64,000 nt of DNA from Ferdinandcohnia salidurans (GTDB lineage: Bacteria > Bacillota > Bacilli > Bacillales > Bacillaceae_L): assembly GCF_042680725.1 (NCBI RefSeq), contig NZ_JBHUEK010000018.1, positions 1 to 64,000 on the forward strand, read 5' to 3'. The translations under genes and the position numbers were made by a program. Positions within the stretch are counted from its first letter, which is position 1; each line of letters begins with the position of its first letter. Below, one piece after another: positions 23,463-32,939 of the stretch. The notes under the pieces are model-generated. The model did not search any database and was not told where the DNA came from. It worked only from the letters and a program-made list of their open reading frames with translations.

Positions 23463-25583
23463 TTGAGAAAACTGTTACATTCAATTACAGATTGGGTTTC
23501 AAGTAAACGTGGGATGTGGATTACGATTATTGCTTGGCTAGTCTTAATGGTCGGATTAAGTGCGGGACCAAAGCTTAGCGATTATAAAGTAAGTAATTTT
23601 CAATCGCTTCCTGATGAAGCACAATCGATAATAGCTGAGAAAAAGACAGAAGAGCTATTTCCAAATGAGCAAGGGACACCAGGAATCCTTGTATTCCATA
23701 ATGAAAATGGAGACATTCGTACCGATGAGGTTACACAAATACTAAATGGAATTGAAGCAGAAGATATTAAAGGAATTGAGACCATCCTTGATATTAGCGC
23801 ACTTCCACCTCAAGCGTTAGCAGGCTTTATTTCTGAAGATGGTACAACCATGATTGTGCCGATGGAATTAGAACAAGGTCTTGGAAATAGTGAATTTGCC
23901 GAAATTAATGACAAGGCTTCCGAGATAGGAAATAAGATTGCGGATCAGTTTGAAAGTATGTCCTTTTATATCACTGGTCCCGCAGGAATAGCTGGGGACA
24001 CACTCAAGTTATTTGAGCAAGCGGACGTAGTGTTATTACTTGCAACGATAGGAATTATTCTAGTATTACTTATTGCCATTTACCGATCACCATTACTTGC
24101 ATTCATACCTTTATTAGCAACAGGGATTGTTTATCAGGTCGTGAATCAAAGTGTTGCATTACTAGGAGCGGGCGGGTTAGAAATTAATAACTCCACAACC
24201 TCAATTATGAGCATTTTGCTTTTTGCTGCAGTGATTGACTATTCACTATTTGTATTCTCTCGTTACCGTGAGGAACTAAACAAAGTAGAAAGTAAATATG
24301 AAGCTATGAAACTAGCAATGCGAGCAACTGGGGAACCTGTATTTTTTGCTGGAGGAACGGTGTTAGCAGCAATGCTAATCTTATTCTTTGCCAATTTCCG
24401 TGACTATCAAAACTTTGCTCCCATTTTTGGGCTTGCAATGTTCTTTATTATGTTAGCATCGATCACATTGGTTCCAGCTTTATTTACACTCTTTGGTCGG
24501 AAAGCGTTTTGGCCGAAAGTTCCAAAGCATGGCCAAGAAAAAGAAATAAAACACGGAATTTGGGGGCCAATTGCTAAGTTTGTGGTGAATAAACCAGGAT
24601 TATCTGGAGGCCTTGTTGGTGTTTTCCTACTTATCACCGCATTAAATATATTTAATCTTGATTTTGAGTTTGATACTGTCAAAAAGTTCCCTGAGGATTT
24701 ACCTTCTCGAGTAGGTTATGAGGTTGTAGAGACAAGATATGATAAAGGGGAGCTAGCACCTACAACATTATTAATTGAAAGTGATGAAGCAATAGACCCA
24801 GAGAAAGTGACCACTTTTACAGAAAAACTACAAGAATATGATGATATTGCGTCTGTTCGATTAACTGCTCAATCTGAAGATTCTAAGGCATTAAAGTTGA
24901 GTGTTGTGTTAGCAACGAATCCATATTCTACAGAATCTATGACGATTATGAAAGATTTACGTGAAGATACACCAAATCTATTGAAGGACCTTTCTATATC
25001 AGGTGAAGCATATTATAGCGGAGTGACTGCAAAGCTAGTAGATGAACTTGATGTAAATACGAGAGATATCTTTACAATTGTGATACTTGAAACATTACTC
25101 ATACTGATCCTTTTATTTGCCCTAACTCGTTCAATGAAAATGCCAATTTATATGATGGCAACCATTTTACTTTCCTATGTATCTGCTTTGGGTCTTGGTA
25201 TCTTCCTTGTCGATATCTTGTTTGGCTATGATGCATTAAGTACCCGAGTTCCGGTATATGCTTTTATCTTCCTTGTGGCACTAGGTATCGATTATAACAT
25301 CATCCTTGCCTCACGATTTATAGAAGAGAGGAAGACTCATCGAGTTAAAGATGCACTTGAAGTTGCGATCCGTAATACGGGTGGAGTCATTTCATCTGCT
25401 GGTATTATTCTAGCTGCAACTTTTGCAGCTCTAACAACGATGCCAATTGCCGATTTATTCGTATTTGGATTCATGGTCGCGATTGGAATCTTAATAGATA
25501 CTTTCCTAGTACGCGGAATGCTATTGCCAGCTTTGATACTGCTATTTGAAAAAGACAAGCAAGCATCGCATAATAGACAGTAA
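23463..25583 (+). CDS. MMPL/RND family membrane exporter
   Basis: Large membrane protein (706 aa) of the MMPL branch of RND permeases, with two repeats of one helix, an extracytoplasmic domain (about 40-180 and 385-530) and five or more helices. The proton-relay region includes FAAVIDYSLFVFSRYREE (near residue 262) and the matching second-half VALGIDYNIILASRFIEER (near 610). It probably exports a lipid, antibiotic or other hydrophobic compound. The start is TTG after AAAGGAGG. A two-component system follows, so it may be under its control, as with the MMPL protein YdfJ and YdfHI in B. subtilis, though the regulator class differs here. Confidence 0.88.
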   Translation: MRKLLHSITDWVSSKRGMWITIIAWLVLMVGLSAGPKLSDYKVSNFQSLPDEAQSIIAEKKTEELFPNEQGTPGILVFHNENGDIRTDEVTQILNGIEAEDIKGIETILDISALPPQALAGFISEDGTTMIVPMELEQGLGNSEFAEINDKASEIGNKIADQFESMSFYITGPAGIAGDTLKLFEQADVVLLLATIGIILVLLIAIYRSPLLAFIPLLATGIVYQVVNQSVALLGAGGLEINNSTTSIMSILLFAAVIDYSLFVFSRYREELNKVESKYEAMKLAMRATGEPVFFAGGTVLAAMLILFFANFRDYQNFAPIFGLAMFFIMLASITLVPALFTLFGRKAFWPKVPKHGQEKEIKHGIWGPIAKFVVNKPGLSGGLVGVFLLITALNIFNLDFEFDTVKKFPEDLPSRVGYEVVETRYDKGELAPTTLLIESDEAIDPEKVTTFTEKLQEYDDIASVRLTAQSEDSKALKLSVVLATNPYSTESMTIMKDLREDTPNLLKDLSISGEAYYSGVTAKLVDELDVNTRDIFTIVILETLLILILLFALTRSMKMPIYMMATILLSYVSALGLGIFLVDILFGYDALSTRVPVYAFIFLVALGIDYNIILASRFIEERKTHRVKDALEVAIRNTGGVISSAGIILAATFAALTTMPIADLFVFGFMVAIGILIDTFLVRGMLLPALILLFEKDKQASHNRQ

Positions 25584-25586
25584 AAT

Positions 25587-25620
25587 AAAATACAAAGGGC
25601 TTCCTTCGTATTTTGCTTTT
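25587..25620 (+). terminator. Hairpin between the MMPL and response regulator genes
   Basis: AAAATAC-AAAGG pairs with CCTT-GTATTTT, followed by GCTTTT. It may attenuate read-through from the exporter gene into the two-component genes. Confidence 0.6.
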
Positions 25621-25636
25621 TAGGAGGTTTCACATT

Positions 25637-26308
25637 ATGAAGATCCTTGTTGTAGATGATGATGTCTATATTCAACAGCTAGTATCGATTCACTTGAGCC
25701 GAGAAGGCTACCAAGTATATAGAGCTAATCATGCCGAAGAAGCATTAGACTTGTTGGAAGAAAAAACAGTTGATTTAGCGATTGTCGATGTGATGATGCC
25801 CAAAATGGATGGATTTGAATTGACCAAGATTTTGTCGAACGACTATGATATCCCCGTTATACTGCTTACTGCCAAAGGTCAAATCGATGATAAGGAACAA
25901 GGCTTCTTATCTGGATCTGAGGATTATATTGTTAAGCCTTTTGAGGTGAAGGAACTCCTATTCCGTGTTGCCGTTGTGTTACGGCGTGTCGAACGCGCCA
26001 TGGAAACGGTAATAAAAGTAGGAAATCTCATGATTGATCGAAAAAATTTTGAATTAAATATTAATCATGAGACAGTCCTTCCACCATTAAAGGAATTTGA
26101 AGTGTTAAGCTTATTAGCTTCACGTGTCAATAAGGTTACGCCTAGAGCTGTTCTGGTGGAACAAGTATGGGGTGTTGATTATGAAGGTGGAGAACAAACG
26201 CTAAATACTCATATAAATCGTATCCGTGAGCGTTTAAAAAAATACGATGCATCGGTGGAAATTCAAACCGTTCGCGGAATTGGCTATAAGCTAGAGGAAA
26301 TAAAATGA
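25637..26308 (+). CDS. OmpR-family response regulator
   Basis: Two-domain DNA-binding regulator (223 aa). The receiver domain has the acidic pair in ILVVDDD, the phosphoacceptor Asp51 in IVDVMMPKMDGF, the Thr/Ala of LLTAKG and the Lys of DYIVKPF. The C-terminal winged helix ends with TLNTHINRIRERLKKY and VRGIGYKLE. The ATG follows TAGGAGG. It overlaps the kinase gene by 4 bp, so the two are translationally coupled. Its likely targets include the adjacent MMPL exporter, which is inference from gene order. Confidence 0.93.
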   Translation: MKILVVDDDVYIQQLVSIHLSREGYQVYRANHAEEALDLLEEKTVDLAIVDVMMPKMDGFELTKILSNDYDIPVILLTAKGQIDDKEQGFLSGSEDYIVKPFEVKELLFRVAVVLRRVERAMETVIKVGNLMIDRKNFELNINHETVLPPLKEFEVLSLLASRVNKVTPRAVLVEQVWGVDYEGGEQTLNTHINRIRERLKKYDASVEIQTVRGIGYKLEEIK

Positions 26309-27702
26309 AGACTTTATATCGGAAATTCATTGTAGCTACGCTATTGATTTTAATGATAAGTGTCATTGTCGGAATAATCATCGCAAATTTTATTTACATG
26401 ACATCAACAAAACAGAAGATTGATCAGCAGAATGTGGAGATTGCACAAAGAATTACATTAACTCTTGAGAGTATGCATTCGGATAGCTCATCCTTTGAAC
26501 CATTCTTGGAATCGATTGGAAACCTGGGGTATCAGATATATGTGGTAAACGAATCCGGTAAAGAAGCTTATTTTGGTAAGCCATTTACAAAGACAGCTCT
26601 TCCACAAGAAGCCGAGAAGGTTCTTTCAGAGAAGGAAATTTACCATGGTATGAATGCATTTTCCCATAAGTTTTTAATGATGGGACATTTCTCAAATGCT
26701 GTAGAGAATACGGTAGGTGTCCCATTCACAATGAATGGGGAACAATACGGCTTATTTATCCGTCCAAATAATAAACTACTCTTTTCGGATATTCATATGA
26801 TTTTAGCGTGGTTTTTTGTAGCAGTAACGGTTGTTAGTATTAGTGGGGTAATCCTGTTTGCAAAGCATCTGATCCAGCCGATTACTAAGTTAACGGAAGC
26901 GACCAAAGAGATTACACGGGAGAATTTTCATTATCCACTAACGATTGATCGTAATGATGAAATTGGACAATTAGTAGAAAGCTTTAACACGATGCAGACG
27001 CAGTTACAGCATAATGATGAAGCGCGTAAATCCTTTATCAATAATGTGTCACATGACTTTCAGTCTCCACTTATGAATATTCAGGGATATGCGGAGCTTT
27101 TACTGTCTCAAAATGTAAATGAACGAGATGCTAAAGAATACTTACAGGTTATTGATCATGAATCAAAGCGGCTTTCAAATCTAACAAAGCAGCTATTGCT
27201 GTTAACATCTCTTGATCAACAAGCATATCCGATGAAGATTTCAGAGGTCCAATTGGATGAACAAATTAAACAAACCATCCGCAGGTATCAGTGGCGACTA
27301 CAGGAAAAGGAAATAGAAGTCTCCTATAAACTGCCATTTATTCGGACAAAAGTTGATGCAGAACTTATGAGCAACGTGTGGGACAACTTACTAACAAATG
27401 CGATAAAGTATAATACACATGGAGGAAATATTTGGATTAGCTTATCTAGAAGCGAGTTTTTCATTAAGGTCATTGTGAAAGATACAGGAATCGGTATGTC
27501 GAAGGAAGCCGTCACTCAAATTTTTGAACGTTTTTATCGGGTGGATTCATCTAGAAAAAGGGACGGAACAGGACTTGGTTTATCGATCGTTAAACAAATA
27601 ATTGACCTGCATGGAGGAGAAATCAAGGTTGACAGTAAGGTTGCTGAGGGAACAACCTTCACAATTATACTTCCTAACATGATTGGGGAATTGGAGGAAT
27701 AA
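26305..27702 (+). CDS. Sensor histidine kinase
   Basis: Membrane-bound kinase (465 aa). One helix (about 8-32), an extracytoplasmic sensor region (about 33-165), a second helix (about 165-187), a HAMP linker (about 188-240), a dimerisation domain with the phosphorylated His250 in FINNVSHDFQSPL, and an ATPase domain with DNLLTNAIKYN, DTGIGMSKEAV and GTGLGLSIVKQI. It overlaps the response regulator by 4 bp, so the two are a cognate pair. The signal is unknown; cell-envelope stress is plausible given the adjacent MMPL exporter. Confidence 0.93.
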   Translation: MKTLYRKFIVATLLILMISVIVGIIIANFIYMTSTKQKIDQQNVEIAQRITLTLESMHSDSSSFEPFLESIGNLGYQIYVVNESGKEAYFGKPFTKTALPQEAEKVLSEKEIYHGMNAFSHKFLMMGHFSNAVENTVGVPFTMNGEQYGLFIRPNNKLLFSDIHMILAWFFVAVTVVSISGVILFAKHLIQPITKLTEATKEITRENFHYPLTIDRNDEIGQLVESFNTMQTQLQHNDEARKSFINNVSHDFQSPLMNIQGYAELLLSQNVNERDAKEYLQVIDHESKRLSNLTKQLLLLTSLDQQAYPMKISEVQLDEQIKQTIRRYQWRLQEKEIEVSYKLPFIRTKVDAELMSNVWDNLLTNAIKYNTHGGNIWISLSRSEFFIKVIVKDTGIGMSKEAVTQIFERFYRVDSSRKRDGTGLGLSIVKQIIDLHGGEIKVDSKVAEGTTFTIILPNMIGELEE

Positions 27703-27705
27703 ATA

Positions 27706-28113
27706 ATGGAACAAACTTGGAGTATACGGCTCATTCGATTTTCAGCTATATTCGGTATAATTGGTACTTTTCTAGGCTCTCATATGTCTGGAAATATGGA
27801 TTATTCGTTGAGACCTATTCATGCTCATATTCTATTAGTAGGCTGGTTATCGGTGTTTGCTTGGGGAATTTTTTATAAGGTATATAGTATTAAATACAAA
27901 AAACTTGTACCTATTCACAGTATCCTGGGAATGTTAGGTGCTCTGGGGTTGACTGTAGGAATGTGGATGTACAATATAAACCCTTTTAATCTTAATGAGA
28001 CCTTTGTCATGGTGTTCTTTATCGTGGGCGGAAGCTTACTTTTACTTGCCTTTTTACTATTCGTGCCAATCACTTTTCTCATTGATAAACAGCAGCAAAA
28101 TAAGAACTTCTAA
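27706..28113 (+). CDS. Small four-helix membrane protein
   Basis: Hydrophobic protein (135 aa) with four predicted membrane helices (about 10-27, 37-58, 70-88, 99-125). The segment RPIHAHILLVGWLSVFAWG carries closely spaced His residues, similar to haem-binding helices of cytochrome oxidase subunit I-like proteins, and a third His lies in IHSILGMLGALG. The ATG is 3 bp after the kinase stop, so it belongs to the two-component operon. Small proteins of this type are annotated near oxidases in Bacillus, but the role is not known to me. Confidence 0.78.
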   Translation: MEQTWSIRLIRFSAIFGIIGTFLGSHMSGNMDYSLRPIHAHILLVGWLSVFAWGIFYKVYSIKYKKLVPIHSILGMLGALGLTVGMWMYNINPFNLNETFVMVFFIVGGSLLLLAFLLFVPITFLIDKQQQNKNF

Positions 28114-28262
28114 TTCTTATAAAACTTTTACCAAACTTTGAAAGTGATGGTTGACGCTGGAAATAAAAGCACATATACTAAAATTAGTTATTAGACTTTA
28201 GAGTTTAAAAGATATCTAGGCAAGGGAAAGAATTGTTGTATTTTTGAATGGAATTAATCACA

Positions 28263-28268
28263 TATAAT
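28263..28268 (+). promoter_or_regulatory. -10 element of the hut promoter
   Basis: A perfect TATAAT about 130 bp before hutH and just upstream of the leader hairpin. No convincing -35 at 16-18 bp is visible; a TTGAAT lies only 13 bp upstream, which suggests activator dependence or an alternative start. Confidence 0.45.
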
Positions 28269-28275
28269 ACGCCCA

Positions 28276-28350
28276 TAGTATTTTAGTTAATAGGGGGCTA
28301 TATGATGAAGTCATTTTTTTCGTGACTTTCATCATGTAGCTCCCTTTTTT
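28276..28350 (+). promoter_or_regulatory. hut leader attenuator (terminator with upstream UAG triplets)
   Basis: A long hairpin, GGGGCTA.ATGATGAAGTCA against TGACTT.CATCAT.TAGCTCCC, is followed by T6 (28294-28350) and lies 46 bp before hutH. Three TAG triplets (28276, 28284, 28291) precede it with 7-8 nt periodicity, like the NAG triplets bound by the antiterminator HutP in B. subtilis. Histidine-dependent HutP binding would allow read-through. No hutP gene precedes hutH here. Confidence 0.65.
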
Positions 28351-28396
28351 ATTGGCTCTTTACCGTACTAAAGCGAATTTGAAGGGAGACAAGCAG

Positions 28397-29917
28397 ATGG
28401 TTACCTTAACTGGTCAAACACTAACATTTCAAGAGGTACAAAGGGTTTTATACGAGGGGGAAAAAGTTAATTATTCACAAGAGAGCATGAGAAAGGTCCA
28501 AGAAAGTCGAAAAGCAGTTGAAAAAATTGTGGCTGAAGAACGAATTATTTATGGCATTACAACAGGATTTGGAAAATTTAGTGATGTGTTTATCGATAAA
28601 GAAGATGTAGAGGCACTGCAATTAAATTTAATTCGTTCTCATGCTTGCGGAATTGGTGAACCCTTTCCAGAGGTTGTATCACGTGCGATGCTACTTCTTC
28701 GAGCAAATGCATTGTTGAAGGGATTTTCAGGTGTACGTCCGGTCGTGATTGATAGATTGCTTGACTTACTAAATGCTGGCATCCATCCGGTTATTCCACA
28801 ACAAGGATCACTCGGTGCAAGTGGGGACTTAGCGCCACTCTCACATTTGGCTCTTGTTTTAATCGGGGAGGGTGAGGTCTTTTATAAAGGAGAGAAAACA
28901 TCTGCGATTCATGCGTTAACGAAGGAATCTATTTTCCCGATAACATTAACAGCAAAAGAAGGATTAGCGCTTATCAATGGAACACAGGCAATGACAGCGA
29001 TGGGGGCAGTTGCATACTTGGAAGCGGAAAAATTAGCTTATCAAACAGAATTGATTGCCTCTGTAACAATCGAAGCATTACGTGGAATTATTGATGCATT
29101 TGATGAAGATATTCAGCTTGCACGTGGCTATCGAGAGCAAATTGAAGTAGCTGAACGTATTCGTGCACATCTTTCTGATAGCTCCTTAACAACAAGACAA
29201 GGAGAAATCCGCGTTCAGGATGCATACTCAATCCGTTGTATCCCTCAAGTGCACGGAGCGACATGGCAAACATTAAACTATGTAAAAGAAAAATTGGAAA
29301 TTGAAATGAATGCTGCTACTGATAATCCGTTAATTTTTGATAATGGTGAGAAGGTCTTATCAGGGGGGAACTTCCACGGCCAACCGATCGCTTTTGCCAT
29401 GGACTTCTTAGCGATTGCAGTGGCGGAACTCGCCAATATTTCAGAGCGTCGTATTGAGCGTTTAGTTAATCCTCAACTGAACGACCTACCACCATTTTTA
29501 AGTCCTGAACCAGGCTTACAATCAGGAGCGATGATCATGCAATATGTCGCAGCATCACTTGTATCCGAAAACAAAACATTAGCGCATCCAGCGAGTGTAG
29601 ATTCGATTCCCTCATCCGCAAACCAGGAGGATCACGTGAGCATGGGGACCATTGGATCAAGACATGCATATCAAGTTATCACAAATACGCGTCGTGTCTT
29701 AGCAATTGAGGCCATTTGTAGCATGCAGGCAGCTGAAATTCGCGGAAAAGAAAAAATGGCAACAGCAACAAGCTCATTTTTAGAAAATGGTAGAAAAGTC
29801 GTGCCGTATATTTCTGCAGACCGCGTATTTTCTAAGGATATCGAAGCAATGGATCACTGGTTAAAGACTGGAATTTTTAATTTTAACCAAAAGGCAACAA
29901 AAAACTCTACTAATTAA
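28397..29917 (+). CDS. hutH: Histidine ammonia-lyase
   Basis: First enzyme of histidine degradation (506 aa), forming urocanate and ammonia from histidine. The autocatalytic MIO cofactor triad Ala141-Ser142-Gly143 is in GSLGASGDLAPLSH, and the family block NGTQAMTAMGA follows. Length and motifs match the bacterial enzyme. The start chosen is the ATG preceded by GAAGGGAG; an upstream TTG overlaps the terminator region and has no site. It is the first gene of hutHUIG. Confidence 0.97.
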   Translation: MVTLTGQTLTFQEVQRVLYEGEKVNYSQESMRKVQESRKAVEKIVAEERIIYGITTGFGKFSDVFIDKEDVEALQLNLIRSHACGIGEPFPEVVSRAMLLLRANALLKGFSGVRPVVIDRLLDLLNAGIHPVIPQQGSLGASGDLAPLSHLALVLIGEGEVFYKGEKTSAIHALTKESIFPITLTAKEGLALINGTQAMTAMGAVAYLEAEKLAYQTELIASVTIEALRGIIDAFDEDIQLARGYREQIEVAERIRAHLSDSSLTTRQGEIRVQDAYSIRCIPQVHGATWQTLNYVKEKLEIEMNAATDNPLIFDNGEKVLSGGNFHGQPIAFAMDFLAIAVAELANISERRIERLVNPQLNDLPPFLSPEPGLQSGAMIMQYVAASLVSENKTLAHPASVDSIPSSANQEDHVSMGTIGSRHAYQVITNTRRVLAIEAICSMQAAEIRGKEKMATATSSFLENGRKVVPYISADRVFSKDIEAMDHWLKTGIFNFNQKATKNSTN

Positions 29918-29999
29918 CAGAGGCTCGAAGTTAAATGATCGGATTCTAGGCGTTCTTTTTATTAATAAAATATAAGTAACACAACTTGGAGGGAATAAA

Positions 30000-31682
30000 A
30001 TGAAAAGTACAACAAACCACAACAAAATTATCCGTTATGTAGGGACACAATTAAATACGAAAGGTTGGCAGCAAGAGGCAGTGCTTCGGATGTTAATGAA
30101 TAATTTAGATGCAGATGTAGCCGAAAGACCAGAAGATCTTGTTGTATATGGGGGGATTGGGAAAGCGGCACGGAACTGGGAATCATTTGACGCGATTGTC
30201 GACTCACTGAAAGAACTAGAAAGTGACGAAACATTGCTTGTGCAATCAGGAAAGCCGGTGGTTGTTTTTAAAACACATAAAGATGCTCCACGTGTTTTGA
30301 TTGCGAATTCGAATATTGTTCCAGCTTTTGCAAATTGGGAAACCTTCCATGAACTCGATAAAAAAGGCTTAATGATGTATGGGCAAATGACGGCAGGCAG
30401 CTGGATTTATATTGGTTCTCAAGGAATTGTCCAAGGTACGTATGAAACGTTTGCGGAGTTAGCGAAGCAGCACTTTAACGGTACATTAAGAAGTACGATA
30501 ACTGTGACAGCTGGCCTTGGAGGAATGGGTGGTGCACAGCCACTTGCCGTAACGATGAATGGTGGCGTATGTATCGCGATTGAAGTGGATGAGACTAGAA
30601 TTGATCGCCGGATTGAAACACGTTATACAGATGTGAAAGCGTACACATTGGATGAAGCAATCCAGTTGGCAGAAGAAGCGAAAAGAGAAGGGAAGGCATT
30701 ATCGATTGGATTGTTAGGTAACGCATCTGATCTTCTTCCTGAGATGATTGCACGAAACTTTATCCCTGATGCCTTAACAGACCAAACATCAGCACATGAT
30801 CCACTTAACGGGTATGTACCTTCAGGGATGTCACTTGAAGAAGCATCAAAATTAAGAGAGTCCAACCCTAAAGAGTATGTAAACCTTTCAAAAGCGTCAA
30901 TGGCAAAGCATGTTGAAGCGATGCTTGAAATGATGGAAAAGGGTGCAATTACATTTGACTATGGTAATAATATTCGTCAGGTTGCCAAAGATGAAGGCGT
31001 GGAAAATGCATTTGACTTCCCCGGCTTCGTTCCGGCTTATATTCGCCCACAATTTTGTGAAGGAAAAGGGCCTTTCCGATGGGTGGCACTATCTGGAGAC
31101 CCGGAGGATATCTATAAAACAGACGAAGCCATTTTACGTGAATTTAGTGACAATAAGCATTTATGTAATTGGATTCGGATGGCAAGGGATAAAATCCAAT
31201 TCCAAGGTCTTCCATCTCGAATTTGCTGGTTGGGCTATGGAGAGCGTGCTCGTTTCGGTAAAATCTTGAATGATATGGTGGCCAGCGGAGAACTAAAAGC
31301 ACCAATTGTCATTGGTCGTGACCATTTGGATTCAGGTTCAGTTGCATCACCAAATCGAGAAACAGAAGCAATGAAAGATGGATCTGATGTTGTGGCAGAT
31401 TGGCCGATTTTAAATGCGATGGTAAACGCTGTTGGAGGCGCAACTTGGGTATCTGTTCATCACGGTGGCGGTGTAGGAATGGGCTACTCCTTACATGCAG
31501 GGGTAGTAATTGTTGCGGATGGTACGAAAGATGCAGAAGCACGCATTGAGCGAGTATTAACAACAGATCCAGGAATGGGTGTTGTACGTCATGCTGATGC
31601 TGGATACGAGCTTGCCAAGAAAACAGCGCGTGAAAAAGGAATCAAGATGCCAATGCTTGATAAAGGGGCTGATCAAGAATGA
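30000..31682 (+). CDS. hutU: Urocanate hydratase
   Basis: Second enzyme of histidine degradation (560 aa), using bound NAD+ as electrophile to convert urocanate to imidazolonepropionate. The NAD-binding motif TAGLGGMGGAQPLA is near residue 175, and the conserved Cys block IRPQFCEGKGPFRWVALSG (near 350) and HHGGGVGMGYS (near 497) are present. It starts 82 bp after hutH and overlaps hutI by 4 bp (ATGA). Confidence 0.97.
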   Translation: MKSTTNHNKIIRYVGTQLNTKGWQQEAVLRMLMNNLDADVAERPEDLVVYGGIGKAARNWESFDAIVDSLKELESDETLLVQSGKPVVVFKTHKDAPRVLIANSNIVPAFANWETFHELDKKGLMMYGQMTAGSWIYIGSQGIVQGTYETFAELAKQHFNGTLRSTITVTAGLGGMGGAQPLAVTMNGGVCIAIEVDETRIDRRIETRYTDVKAYTLDEAIQLAEEAKREGKALSIGLLGNASDLLPEMIARNFIPDALTDQTSAHDPLNGYVPSGMSLEEASKLRESNPKEYVNLSKASMAKHVEAMLEMMEKGAITFDYGNNIRQVAKDEGVENAFDFPGFVPAYIRPQFCEGKGPFRWVALSGDPEDIYKTDEAILREFSDNKHLCNWIRMARDKIQFQGLPSRICWLGYGERARFGKILNDMVASGELKAPIVIGRDHLDSGSVASPNRETEAMKDGSDVVADWPILNAMVNAVGGATWVSVHHGGGVGMGYSLHAGVVIVADGTKDAEARIERVLTTDPGMGVVRHADAGYELAKKTAREKGIKMPMLDKGADQE

Positions 31683-32938
31683 CAAAGCCAATCTGGATTA
31701 AACATGCTGCTCAATTAGCAACGCTCGCTTCTGATGTAAAAGGTCCGCGCTCAAAAGAAGCAATGTCTGAGCTGGGGCTAATTGAAGACGGCAGTTTGTG
31801 GATTGAAGATGGCGTGATCCAGGCAGTAGGAACAACAAAAGAGCTTGAAGCCCGATATGCGGATAAGCTCCACGAGGCAGAAATTGTTGATGCCACGAGT
31901 CATCTAGTTACTCCAGGACTGGTGGATCCGCATACACATGTTGTGTACGGGGGAAGCCGCGAGCGTGAATTTGAAATGCGCCTCGAGGGTGCAACATATA
32001 TGGACATTATGAACGCAGGTGGAGGAATTCATGCGACCACCCGTATGACTAGAGAAGCTACAGAGGATGCGCTAATTGAACAAACAACACGTCGCCTTGA
32101 TTCATTTTTGGCTCATGGTGTAACGACTGTGGAAGGAAAAAGCGGGTATGGTATGGATTTGGAAACCGAGTTAAAGCAGTTGCGAGTGATGAAAAAGCTT
32201 CAAAATCAACATCCGATTGATCTTGTTCCAACTTTTATGGGGGCACATGCAGTACCGCCAGAGTATAAAGGTCGTGAAGATGAGTTTATTGATCATTTAA
32301 TCCATGACATGCTGCCAGTAGTAGCTAAGGAAAAATTGGCAGAATTTAATGATGTATTTTGTGAAAAAGGGGTTTATACACCAGAGCAGTCGGAGCGGAT
32401 ATTAGAAGCTGGAAAACGCTTGGGATTAATCCCAAAAATCCATGCCGATGAAATTGTACCTTATGGAGGAGCGGAATTAGCTGCGAAAGTAGGAGCCATT
32501 TCAGCAGAGCATTTATTGAAAGCATCAGATGAAGGAATTAAAGCGATGGCAAAGTCCGGTACAATCGCTTGTTTACTTCCAGCAACAGCCCTGTATTTGC
32601 GTGAAGTAGCAGCTGCTGGTAGAAAAATGATCGACGAGGGTGTGGCTGTGGCGATTTCAACGGATTGTAATCCAGGATCTTCTCCAACAACCTCGATGCC
32701 ACTTGTTATGAATTTAGCTTGTATTTTAATGCGTTTAACGCCTGCAGAAGCATTAACGGCGGCAACCTATAATGCAGCCCATGCCATTAACCGACAAGAC
32801 CAAGTTGGGTCACTTGAGGTCGGTAAACAAGCAGATATCGTTTTATGGAATGTGAAAAATTATCAAGAATTACAATATTTATTTGGCGTTAACCATGTAA
32901 AAGCGGTATGGAAAAAAGGTGTAAAGGTCGTGAACTAA
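31679..32938 (+). CDS. hutI: Imidazolonepropionase
   Basis: Amidohydrolase-superfamily enzyme (419 aa) that opens the imidazolone ring to N-formimino-L-glutamate. Zinc ligands are visible in VDPHTHVVYGG (near 80), in IHADEIVPYGGAELA (near 252) and in the Asp of STDCNPGSSPT (near 325). Its start overlaps the hutU stop by 4 bp, giving tight translational coupling, and hutG follows after 1 bp. Confidence 0.97.
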   Translation: MTKPIWIKHAAQLATLASDVKGPRSKEAMSELGLIEDGSLWIEDGVIQAVGTTKELEARYADKLHEAEIVDATSHLVTPGLVDPHTHVVYGGSREREFEMRLEGATYMDIMNAGGGIHATTRMTREATEDALIEQTTRRLDSFLAHGVTTVEGKSGYGMDLETELKQLRVMKKLQNQHPIDLVPTFMGAHAVPPEYKGREDEFIDHLIHDMLPVVAKEKLAEFNDVFCEKGVYTPEQSERILEAGKRLGLIPKIHADEIVPYGGAELAAKVGAISAEHLLKASDEGIKAMAKSGTIACLLPATALYLREVAAAGRKMIDEGVAVAISTDCNPGSSPTTSMPLVMNLACILMRLTPAEALTAATYNAAHAINRQDQVGSLEVGKQADIVLWNVKNYQELQYLFGVNHVKAVWKKGVKVVN

Positions 32939-32939
32939 G

